Shown one piece after another: positions 23,131 to 32,270 of a DNA stretch of 64,000 nt; position 1 is the stretch's first letter, and every line of letters begins with the position of its first letter. The stretch comes from Ursus arctos. Lineage: Eukaryota > Chordata > Mammalia > Carnivora > Ursidae. A program made the translations under genes and the position numbers. The stretch lies in contig NW_026623056.1 in NCBI RefSeq assembly GCF_023065955.2, positions 91,635,256-91,699,255 on the forward strand, written 5' to 3'. A model generated the notes under the pieces. The model was not told the origin of the DNA, made no database searches, and saw only the letters and a list, made by a program, of their open reading frames with translations.

Positions 23131-24259
23131 GAATGTGCTGGGTCTTGGGGGCCCAGCAGAGGAGCTCCCCACCCTGCCCCAGAGGTCAGGGGTTCAGGGA
23201 AGTTGACACCATGTAGGTGATCTTAATGGATCTTAAAAAAGAGGTGATCCAGGGGAGGAGAGAAGAAGGGACATTCTTGTCGATGAAATGACGAGCAAAG
23301 TCAGGGATGTGAAAGCGAGTATCTGGTGTCTCCTTGGGGGTGTGGACGGGGAAGGATGGGGCGGACAAAAGATGTCAGGTATGCCTCACTGGGGGGCGAG
23401 GAAAGGTCCCCATAGAGGCCAGCAGGGAAGTGACAGCGCCAGACTGGCCCACCAGGAAGCTCCGGGGACATGCGCTCCGGAAAGATGAGAGGGGCTGGGA
23501 TCCGTGGTAGGAAGCCACTAAAATGAACCACGACAGAGGAGGCAAGAGGGTCTGGTCCAGCCAGCTTCCCCCGGAGGCCGTCGCAGTCCACGAGGAGGGG
23601 ACGAGGGAGGCCCGCTGAGAGCCCGGGGGAGCACTGTAACTCCACACCACACGGTAAAACAAAGGCTCACGGCACCACGTCTGTAAACCAGACGCGACTG
23701 TTCCTTTCCAGCCCCTTCTGAGAAAGCGGGAGGGCACTGATCTGTCCGCAAACATCATACGTCACCTTAACGCTTGCTTCCCCTTTTCACAATTTCATGG
23801 CAAAAATCATATCACAGAATCAAAAAAAATGTTTTGAAAAAGAAAATGCCTAGAACCCTACCCCTCATTTCATGTCCCCTTTCCAAACCGGCTCAGCCCC
23901 AGGGCGGTTTTCACGGAGGGGCTGGTTCTGTCCACGCTGGCATCCAGCTCTGGCACGCGGCTCGGGCCACACAGACGGTCGTGTATGGAAATGAGTGTCC
24001 AGCGTGTAAATGCCCCTGTGGATTCTGCCGTGTCACTGGACGTGCCGTGACCTTTCCCTGGGCCTCCGTATGCTCATAAGTATCGTGTTTGATTTTCCCC
24101 TCGGCGAATGCGCCACAATTAATTAGCCAGTGCCCATCTTTGGAAATGTAGGTCATTTCTTTCTTTAAAAAAATTTTTTTTATTATAAATGATACTTCCT
24201 GTCTCAGCTGACAGGACGCCCAGAGTGTCTACCGGAAGAGTGGGAGAAGTTCGCACAAA
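23131..24259. other. Intergenic, no gene recognised
   Basis: Unique or strongly decayed DNA with an A/T run near 24166-24185. No gene called. Confidence 0.45.
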
Positions 24260-24398
24260 TACACGAAAGCCACGTTATAAAGACACTGTGAATAAAGTTG
24301 AAAGATGAGCCACTGACTTGGAGGAAATATTTGTAAGGTACCTGATGGCCGGTGAGCTGCTATCCTACGCACAGAAGGAGCTGCTAAACATCAGTAAT
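24260..24398 (+). mobile_element. L1 fragment (left part, split by SINEs)
   Basis: GACTTGGAGGAAATATTTG followed by GGAGCTGCTAAACATCAG resembles the end of L1 ORF2, highly decayed. It appears to resume after the two SINEs at 24850. Confidence 0.5.
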
Positions 24399-24411
24399 TA
24401 AAAAGATTTGG

Positions 24412-24623
24412 GGGGCGCCTGGGTGGCACAGCGGTTAAGCGTCTGCCTTCGGCTCAGGGCGTGATCCCGGCGTTGTGGGATCGAGCCCCACGTCAGGCTC
24501 CTCCGCTATGAGCCTGCTTCTTCCTCTCCCACTCCCCCTGCTTGTGTTCCCTCTCTCACTGGCTGTCTCTCTCTGTCAAATAAATAAAATCTTTAAAAAA
24601 AAAATAAAATAAAAATAAAACAA
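24412..24623 (+). mobile_element. Young Can-SINE inserted at the head of another SINE
   Basis: Head GGGCGCCTGGGTGGCACAGC, tail AAATAAATAAAATCTTT plus A-rich DNA. The 15-base repeat TAAAAAGATTTGGGG at 24399-24413 and 24624-24638 flanks it; the right copy includes the first bases of the neighbouring older SINE. Confidence 0.95.
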
Positions 24624-24634
24624 TAAAAAGATTT

Positions 24635-24850
24635 GGGGCACCTGGGGGGCTCAGTCGGTGGAGCGTCTTTGGCTCAGGTCATGATCCCGGGGTCCTGGGA
24701 TCAAGTCCTGCGTCGGGCACCCCACTCAGTGGGGAATCTGCTTGAGGTTCTCTCTCTCCTCCTGCTTCTGTGTGTTCTCTTTCTCTCTCTCTCTTTCTCT
24801 CTCGCTCTCTCGCTCTCAAATAAATAAATAAATCTTAAAAAAAAAAAACC
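24635..24850 (+). mobile_element. Older Can-SINE
   Basis: Head GGGGCACCTGGGGGGCTC with more substitutions than its left neighbour, a (TC)n tract and AAATAAATAAATAAATCTT plus poly-A. Confidence 0.93.
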
Positions 24851-25216
24851 GCAAGATGTTTCTTCTCTTTTTAGACTGGAAAACGGAAATGGGATTACAG
24901 CTATCTTGCTTTGTTGAAGGTGTGGTCAGACGGCACCCCCACTTGCTGATGGGGGGCACGTACCTTGGTATAACCATCCAGAGGGGGGCTCAGCAAAATC
25001 AAAACTTTAAATGTGCCCCCACTTCCGCCCGGAAATCCTACTTCCAAGAATCAGGGCTACAGAACAACGCAACGACCCAAGGGTTTGCACGAGGCTTCTT
25101 TCCACACTACTTACAACCACAGAATGCTGGGAAGGTCGCAGCGCCCACCGCGCAGGGAGCCGGCTAACGAGAGAAGAGAGCGCACATGGGAGAGAGAGAT
25201 CCACGGGACGAGGATT
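24851..25216 (+). mobile_element. L1 fragment (right part)
   Basis: GGAAATCCTACTTCCAAGAA and the later ACACTACTTACAACCACAGA resemble the L1M ORF2-end/3'UTR region. Decayed. Confidence 0.5.
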
Positions 25217-25232
25217 AAGAAGAGGGTGCGTC

Positions 25233-25431
25233 GGGGCGCCTGGGTGACGCAGTCATTAAGCGTCTGCCTTTGGCTCAGGTGTGATCCCGGCATTCCGGGA
25301 TCGAGCCCCACATCGGGCTCCTCTGCTGGGAGCCTGCTTCTTCCTCTCCCACTCCCCCTGCTGTGTTCCCTCTCTCACTGGCTGTCTCTCTGTCACATAA
25401 ATAAATAAAAATCTTTAAAAGAAAAAAAAAA
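25233..25431 (+). mobile_element. Can-SINE with target-site duplication
   Basis: Head GGGGCGCCTGGGTGACGC, tail AAATAAATAAAAATCTTT. AAGAAGAGGGTGCGTC (25217-25232) and AAGAAGAGGGTGCATC (25432-25447) flank it with one mismatch. Confidence 0.96.
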
Positions 25432-25447
25432 AAGAAGAGGGTGCATC

Positions 25448-27129
25448 TCCATGTTCTAATCAGATGGGACTCTGCCTCTCCCACTGCATTGCTGGAAATA
25501 TTGACAACTGGTAATAGTTTTGTAATTACCAAAGCCGTAAAAAGAAACAAGTCGGTGTGGGTGTAAATCAAATACCAGCAACATCGGCATTGCAAGGGCT
25601 CTTGCCGTGCACGGCTTCTCTCCCTCTGCACCAAAGCTCAGGGCAGACCTTTCCTCGAACTCTTGGTGCATCCTGCCAAGTGGCTTTCCCAGACGGTTAG
25701 AGCAGTTTATGGGGTGTTCCGTTCATTATATATGTATGAAACAGGCGATCCCTCCAAGCGGCCGACAATAAAGCTCTCAGAGTGAAAGCGTCTTACCTCC
25801 AGTTAGTTTATTAATTTTAATCCTGTCCTATGGGCTCCCAGAGTCCAGCGTACTCCAATCTCTCTTCATAAGGCCGGCTCAGTGCCTCGTATGCAGTTGG
25901 CACTAATACACTTTGCTTGTTTGATACATTCCTTTTGTGCCCTCCACCCCACCCCTGGTTCCGAAAAAGAACTGGTATAGGAAGCAACTGAATCCTTTTC
26001 AGAGCAGTTATTAAAAACACCAGGTAGACTGAAGAAAGAACAGGCGGGAGGATGCCATCAGGGCAGACCAGCAGCTGGCGCTGCGAGCAGGTGCTCAGCG
26101 CTGCCGGCCCCAAGGGAAGATGCTCTTCGTGGCCAAGCCAGGACATCCTTCTGGATACATCCTCTAGACTCTTCCCGAGTGCCCTGAGCTTCCTTCCTAA
26201 TCTCTGCGTCCTTGCTGGAGGCTGCCTACCCCGTAGAGACAGGGAGGACCCCCTCTTCCTCCTCCTGTGGCTTCGCTTCTTCAAGCTGGAGATGAAGAGC
26301 TGGTGTGGGGCCCGGGGACCAGGACCCAGCCCCTCCCGCCATGGTCTCAGCTCAGTCCCTCTGCTCTTCATTTTGGCTCTGATGCCTTACTATGAAATTT
26401 TCCTTGGGTGCAGTCTCTATGGCAATTAGCAAGGGAGTTCTGCATACAGGAACGAGCCTGTGTATGCACATGGGAGAAAGTGCAGTCCATGTGGGGGCCA
26501 GAGACAGTGGCTGGAGCCAGCTCTGGCTCTCAGGAGCCCGGTGGCTTTGCACCCCCAGGCCCTCCTTCACTGCTTCCCCCTGCCCTGTGAGATTTCAGCA
26601 GGATCTCGCACTTGGACATCCCAATCAGAAGCTTCCTTCCCTGTGACTCCCCCTGGGACTATGTGAACCCCAAGTTCCCATAACACTCCATGGCCTCCTG
26701 CTGCACCCAGCACCTCATCTTGCCCCCGACCCTCAGCCCCCAGCCCACCAGGCAGAAGCAGGTGGTTTCTTCAGTTTTTGTCCTGATTCCAGGAACTTAC
26801 ATTGGCTCCGTTCCTGGTGGCCAAGCCAGGGTCAGGAATACAGGTCAAGGACACCAGGAAGACACCTGGGCTGATTCCGTGCACGGAGGGGAGAGCTGGC
26901 TCCTCGGACGGTACCCCAGGGGCCGTCCACAATGAAGGAGCATGAGTTCAGGCAGGACCACATGACGCAGGAGGGAAGGAGAGCAAAAAGTAGAAATAAC
27001 GTCAACCTAAGCAACGAGCAGGAATAAAGATCTGAGCATCCGCCACACTGGTCGCAGAATCCAGCCACTTCTCACCGCTGTGGTCCGACCACCAGCGCTC
27101 CTTGCAAACGCTACGCAGCAGTGTCTTCG
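25448..27129. other. Intergenic, no gene recognised
   Basis: Includes an AT-rich part at about 25480-26040 with a MIR-like phrase near 25875. The ORF at 25817-26371 (-) has no recognisable domain. Confidence 0.45.
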
Positions 27130-27690
27130 CGGCTCTCCCTCCTACAGCCCTGCCACCCAGCAGCAGGATGATGCTGTCAAAACACCAACACTCGAGTAGG
27201 CCATGTCCCTCCGCCGCTCCGCTCCGCTGCCCGTGGGCTGGCATCCAGAACCGTGGCATCGGGTCACTTGCATGGTCCACACAGGGGCCTGCCACCCCCT
27301 CATCTCTCTGAGCTCACTCCCCACTGCAGGCCCCCCACTCCCCACCCCTACTCCCACCCGCTGCACCGCCCTCCTGTGTGAGGAGACTTGGCCTGAAGGT
27401 TCTTCACCCTTTGCTAGAAGTTTCTTTCCTTCTGGGCTCCTTGCTCCCCGACCCCTGTGTGCTCTGCCTCGTGGGCTCGTTACTACGTCAGCTCCCCACG
27501 TGCCCTGTTTGGGATGTCCTTCCCCAGTGACTCTTTTCCTCGGCACTCGTGATCCAACACGCGACAGGCTGCATGTATCTGTCCCCTCTCGTCTGTCTCC
27601 CAGTGAAACGCCAGCTCCCCCAGCCCGAGATTTTCGTGTGTTCTCTCCAGAGCGCCAGCACCCGGAGGCGCACGGACACACAGTAAGGAC
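27130..27690 (+). mobile_element. L2 3' fragment, diverged
   Basis: GGCCTGAAGGTTCTTCACCC and GTCTGTCTCCCAGTGAAACG follow the order of the L2 3' region (CCTGGAACGCTCTTC..., GTCTCCCCCACTAGAATG), with many GC-ward changes. Confidence 0.5.
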
Positions 27691-29263
27691 AGAGTAAGGA
27701 CAGTGCTGCGAGCGCTAGCGCCACTGCCCCGCAGGAATGAGACAAGGGCAAGGACTCCTCTCAGGGGCGACAGCCCAAGGCTCGCTGAACGAGCTGCAGC
27801 AGCGCTCGTCCATCACACGCTTGTGAGAGAGGTTATTATGCAGAGTACGGAACCAGCCACATTCAGCGTGAGGAAGCCTGCCCCTCATGACGTGGCCGCA
27901 GTGCCAGGACTGCACGCTCCGGCCTGGGGTACACAGCTCCGCGGAGCTGCCCACGGCGTTTGGACCCCCGTCTTTCTGGGGCGCCAGAAGGAGATGACTG
28001 GAGACGGTCAGTTCAGATGACTACGAGACATGGGGAAGAAATCGGCAGCGGGCTAATGAGCCATCTGCTGGGTGGTGAGATTTCCACGCCAGGCAGCAAC
28101 CAGCCCCAGACGCATCACTGCATTAGCCCAAACAACATCAGCACATTCGACAACAAAATTGGACTATAATAATGGCACTTTTTCCAATTTTCTGGGGACA
28201 CGTTATCACAATTGTGAGTCAGGTGACCAACTGTAACCAGCCAGCTGCGGCTACCCCTACCTCAAAAGTCTCCTGCTGCCCCTCGCTCTCCCCCTAGTCA
28301 CTTCTAACACAAGTCTCATGGTGCCCAGGCTCTGACAGGGACCCTTCACTGGGCTGGACGCAAGGGCAAAGCCACCATCATTTTTTGAGAGCTGACTCCC
28401 ACTTCCAGAGCAGGCAGGGGACATGAAGTGACGCATGCTAAACGGTCCGAAGGCCCAGGAGGAGCGCTGCCCGTAAAGATGATGAGCCCCCCCCCCCCCA
28501 GGGTTCTAGGCTGGCCAGTTCTCCAGGTGGCCTGGGGGACTCTGGGAAGCCCGTGCACCAGGGGAGGCCGGACGGCCAGGGAAGGAAAAGGCAATGACCG
28601 TTGGCAGTGGTCAGCCTGGCTCGGGCAGGCCCGGAGGGCGGGAGGAGCCTGTGTGCACCAGCACTCTCTCAATACGCGAAACCCAGACATTCAACAGATG
28701 GAAGGCAGTGGCTTGGAATTCACAGAGCACGGAACAGTAAGAGCATTCTCTGGCTGGGCTGACACTCGCTTCCAAAAGCAACAGGCACTTGGAGCCAGTC
28801 AGCACTTACCAGCCCTCCCCCCATCTGGTTCCCACCGGGAGATCCCAGAGGATCGGAAGCCACAGGGCAGCCCCCACTGTGATCTACAGGTCACCAACTG
28901 CCTGAAATCCCTTCTCTTTCCCTCCTGCTTTTCCCAGACTCCCTGTAGCAATTAACGAGGTGGGGGGAGGGTGGGCAGAGCAGTGCAGCGCAGAGCAAGA
29001 GCTGGTGGCTGGGTAATCCTCTCTCCGGCTCCATTAAGGACAGAAATAAAATTGCCATTTCAGCTCTCGGTGCAGCTGGAAGAGGCTGTCACTCCCAAGA
29101 ATGTACAGAAAACTTAGGAGAAGGATGCGCATGAATGAGAAGCAACTTTTCCCATTTCCTAGTCAAATTACATGAGGATGGCAATCACGGCAGGGAGAGG
29201 CTGAGCCTTGGGGACTTGCCTAACGCTACTCGGTCCTGGATTTGGTTAATAACCACACGTAGC
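27691..29263. other. PDE9A upstream region, no gene recognised
   Basis: Unique DNA with a C run at about 28488-28499. Two parts stand out as candidate regulatory DNA: about 28080-28260 (AT-rich) and about 28990-29180. Confidence 0.45.
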
Positions 29264-29282
29264 GGGGGGGGGGGGGGGGGGG
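29264..29282. repeat. G19 homopolymer
   Basis: Nineteen consecutive G about 680 bp upstream of the PDE9A start codon. Its length is error-prone in sequencing. Confidence 0.9.
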
Positions 29283-29301
29283 CAAGCCCCTGGTGTGCTG
29301 G

Positions 29302-29524
29302 GTTAGCCCCCTGGGGCAAAGGAGTTACACTGGGCAACTGTCCATGTGGGGAGGTGACCAGCCCGCAACCAGAGGGGGTCGCTCTGTGAATTTCTGGCAC
29401 AGGGGAAGGTGACTAGCCCTGCAACCAGAGGGGGTCGCTCTGGGAATTTCTGGCACTTGGGAGGTGACCAACTCTGTAGCCAGAGGGGTCACTCGCTATG
29501 GGCACCTGTCCAGAGGTCACTTGG
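29302..29524. repeat. 55-bp minisatellite, about four degenerate copies
   Basis: Copies begin at about 29302 (degenerate), 29356, 29411 and 29466, with exact 55-bp spacing between the last three starts. The central two share CAACCAGAGGGGGTCGCTCTG-like cores (CCAGAGGGGGTCGCTCTG in both) and end in GGGAAGGT or GGGAGGT. The array lies 440-660 bp upstream of the start codon. Confidence 0.9.
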
Positions 29525-29599
29525 AGATAAGCTTCTCACTTGGCCTTATCCCCAAGGCGGCTGGAGTCAAAAGGAAGAAGAGGGGGTGTGCCTTAACGT

Positions 29600-29758
29600 G
29601 GGAAGGGAGGGAAGGGGGAGGAGGGAAGGGGAGGGGGGAGGAGGGAGGGGAGAGGAGGGATAGGGAGGAAAAGGGAGGCGGAGGAGGGAAAGAGGGGGTG
29701 GGAGGAAAATGGGGGAAGGAGGAGGGGGAGGAGGGAGGCAGAGGGAGGAGGAGGGAGG
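29600..29758. repeat. Polypurine (G/A) tract upstream of the promoter
   Basis: About 159 bases of nearly pure G/A on the + strand with only five pyrimidines (T at 29661, 29699, 29710; C at 29679, 29739). Such tracts can form triplex or G-quadruplex structures. It immediately precedes the CpG island. Confidence 0.93.
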
Positions 29759-29759
29759 C

Positions 29760-30360
29760 CGAGGCCGGAGGCGGAGCGCGAGCCTAGACGCGCGCGCCAG
29801 AGGCGGCGGCCCGAACCCGCACCGGTGCGGCGGCGCTCTGGTTGGCTGGTCTCCTCCATCCTCCCGCCACCGCCCCCTCCTCCCTCCCACTCCCCGCCCT
29901 TCCCGCGGCGGCTGGCGACGAGAAAGTACAGTAAAAAGTCCAAGTGCAGCCGCTCGGCGCAAGATGGGATCCGGCTCCTCCAGCTACCGGCCCAAGGCCA
30001 TCTACTTGGACATCGATGGGCGCATTCAGAAGGTAACCTCCTCCCCAAGCTCCGCACCGCGGCCGCCACTGCACCCCCCCCCCCCGCCGTGTCCCCCGCC
30101 CCCCGGTGCTCACGCCCTCCCCCGCTGTGCCCCCCGCCCGCAGCGTGGTGCTTGGCCCCCACCGTGCGATCCCGCGCAGTGGCCCCTCCCTGGGCGCCGG
30201 GGGTCGCAGCGGCGGGTGGGGGAACCTGGCGCAGCGACGGCGGGCGGCCGGGGTGGGGGTCCGTCGTCTGTGCGTCCGCGCGTCCTGGATCCGGGCTGCA
30301 GCCTCCGACAACTTCGGCTGGGGGCGGCAGGGCTCTGCGGAGCTGCTGTCCCCACGCGCC
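29760..30360 (+). promoter_or_regulatory. CpG island and TATA-less promoter/5'UTR of PDE9A
   Basis: This stretch is dense in CG dinucleotides (for example GACGCGCGCGCC near 29788) and surrounds the PDE9A start codon. It contains a GC-box-like CCCCGCCC near 29896. I see no TATA box and no exact CCAAT motif, as usual for CpG-island promoters. The transcription start should lie between about 29760 and 29960, so the 5'UTR would be roughly 0-200 bases; the exact position cannot be read from sequence. The island extends past exon 1 into intron 1, with C runs near 30079 and 30362. Confidence 0.85.
29964..30032 (+). CDS. PDE9A: PDE9A coding exon 1 (N-terminus, start codon)
   Basis: This exon encodes the first 23 residues of phosphodiesterase 9A, beginning MGSGSSSYRPKAIYLDIDG and ending in IQK. 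I recognise this as the PDE9A N-terminus. PDE9A hydrolyses cGMP to 5'-GMP with high affinity, lacks GAF domains and acts as a soluble or particulate enzyme depending on isoform. The start codon has A at -3 and G at +4, a strong Kozak context. The exon ends in AAG followed by the donor GTAACC at 30033, and 69 coding bases leave phase 0, which fits exon 2. The frame stays open upstream to an ATG at 29709, so no in-frame stop proves the start; I chose 29964 from the known protein. It lies in a CpG island, typical for a broadly expressed gene. The catalytic domain is not in this exon. Identification is from recalled protein sequence, not a database search. Confidence 0.96.
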
Positions 30361-30650
30361 GCCCCCCCCCCCCCCGTGGAAAGGGACGACCCACAAGGGG
30401 GTATTTTTTTCCACTTCATGGGCAGAGCTTTCTTTGTAACAAATCTCACCAGGCTGAGTTTGTATGTTCAGAGGCCGGTGCATGAAGCCTTTCATTTCCC
30501 TCGGAACGACCCCAGAGCAGACCCGCCGCGGAGCCCATGGGCTGCCCTGCGGGACGTGGACCCCCGTGCAGGGATGGTGACTGAGGCACGGAGGGTGACC
30601 GAGTACGGCCGCGCTGCCCTCCCCCCTAGGCAGTGGCAGTGCTTCCAGGC

Positions 30651-30702
30651 CAGGGGGGAGCAGGTGCGGGGGGGGGGGGGCGGGGCTTGGGGAGAAGGGG
30701 CT
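30651..30702. repeat. G-rich tract in proximal intron 1
   Basis: Repeated G runs, including one of about 13 near 30668-30680, separated by short loops. It fits a G-quadruplex-forming pattern on the + (non-template) strand. Confidence 0.8.
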
Positions 30703-31429
30703 GCGCCCCGCAGTCCTCCCACCGCGCACCCTCCGTGTACCATCCAGGCAGATAGATGGTCAGCTCTGACAGCAGAGGGGGGTCCTTGAGGCTGCTGTAC
30801 GTCCTGGGCCCACAGAGAGACTGAGGGACAGGCTGGACCAACCCTGTGTTCCCTCTGCCCTCCTCTGAAGGTATGAAGCCCTCCAGACGTCCAGTGTCCT
30901 TAACCAACTTGACTCTCATAGGAGAGGCTTCCAGAGCAGACCCCCTTTGTTCCTGGCCCCTCCCTTTCTAAGCCCCTGGCCTGAGTCCAGACCGTCCTGG
31001 ACCCATGCTTCTGATTGGCAGAGAGGAACAATAAGAGAGCTGGCTTGGAGGGGGGATTTTTAGCTCCTGCTGAAGCCCCCCTGGGGAAAAGCCACAGTGA
31101 GGAATCACTCCCAAACTTCAGCTGGACATTTCAGGGAAGCTGCCACCTCTCCCCTTGCTCTTCTCAAGGACCCCCCCACCCCCTGCCGGGAAGCCAGGGA
31201 GGGATGCCCCAGCCAGTCACAGAGCAGGCATGGGGCAAGGGGGGTGTCTCCAGAGATCTCTGAGTGCTTCTGCCAGCTGATAGACTTGCCAGCAGCCACC
31301 CTCACTCTCCGCATCCCCATCTCCATCCCAGAAAGTGAGAACTCCCCTTCCCCCACCATTGGGTGGTGCTTTCATAGAATCAGAGAGCAGGGAGCAGGAA
31401 GCATCTGCACGGCCAGGTTGTCAAGCTCG
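30703..31429. other. Intron 1, nothing recognised
   Basis: Unique GC-rich DNA, no repeat or exon recognised. Confidence 0.5.
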
Positions 31430-31515
31430 CTTCATCAGTGCTGGGCAGTTGGTCAGCGGCAGATGGAGGACTGGACTCCGGTCCCCTGACTTCCAGGACT
31501 CGGCACCTGTGACCG
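31430..31515 (-). mobile_element. MIR fragment
   Basis: GGTCAGCGGCAGATGGAGGA and CTCCGGTCCCCTGACTTCC match the reversed MIR phrase around GTCAGTGGCAGAGCC. Confidence 0.6.
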
Positions 31516-31579
31516 AACAAGGATTTAACAGCCCCCTCAAAGGAAGAATGACCCTCGGCTGAATACTTCCCTGCCGCAC

Positions 31580-31790
31580 TGTACAGACGCGTGCACAGAC
31601 ATGCCTGCGTGTGCCCACACGGGTGCACATGTGTGTTCACGCACAACGTGCGCATGAAACCATGTGTGCACGCAGGTATGCACACGTGCACGAACCACAC
31701 ACACACAAGCACAAAGCCACATGCCAGCACACACGCACGTGCACACAAGCAAACGTGCACACGTACGCACAAGCACACACACTCCTACCC
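31580..31790. repeat. CA/CG alternating purine-pyrimidine tract
   Basis: About 210 bp rich in ACACAC, GTGCAC and ACGTGC units, mostly alternating purine and pyrimidine. It generates overlapping His/Thr- or Cys/Val-rich frames that are not genes. Confidence 0.9.
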
Positions 31791-32144
31791 CACCAGATGA
31801 GAATTCTCAAAGACTGGCTTTTTTTCATCCTTTGAAAGAGGTGAGATGAGATGCCACCACCAGGTCAAAAGTGACAGCTTCTTCCCGAGAACTTCCCAAA
31901 GGTCCCCCAGGAAGCTGGATTGGAAGTGGGTAGGAGGTGGAAGAGAGGTGCCAGAGGGTGAGAGGTGAGCGCTGGGTCTGGCAAGCTGTGCCGGCGTGGC
32001 AGGCAGGCAGGTGTTTAGAAGGTGACAGACCTGAGGTTGGGGTGACGTCCAGAGAAACAGCCCTGTAGGCACACCTGCATTCAGGAGGGAGGCCGTGGCC
32101 CCAGGAGGGGCCGGATCTGCTGCTGAGTGCTGGCTCCCCCCCCT

Positions 32145-32270
32145 TCTGTGGTCTGGAGCAAGTCCCTGGGCAGCTCAGAGCTGGCCTCCCTCTCTGTAAA
32201 GGGGGACGACGGTATCTGCTTTATAGACTGTCCTGAGAAGGACACAAGACCGTACGATCAGAGTGCGTGC
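32145..32270 (+). mobile_element. MIR fragment
   Basis: GGAGCAAGTCCCTGGGCAG, CCTCTCTGTAAAGGGGGACG and TGTCCTGAGAAGGACACAAG follow MIR order. Confidence 0.65.

Noticed and set aside
1..29599. Terminal exons of the expected upstream neighbour SLC37A1
   Set aside because: No recognisable sugar-phosphate exchanger sequence was found. In human the gap between the genes is larger than this interval, so its absence is expected.
29593..30729. A 378-codon minus-strand ORF over the CpG island
   Set aside because: It is the antisense shadow of the PDE9A promoter, exon 1 and the polypurine tract (Pro-rich product), not a separate gene.
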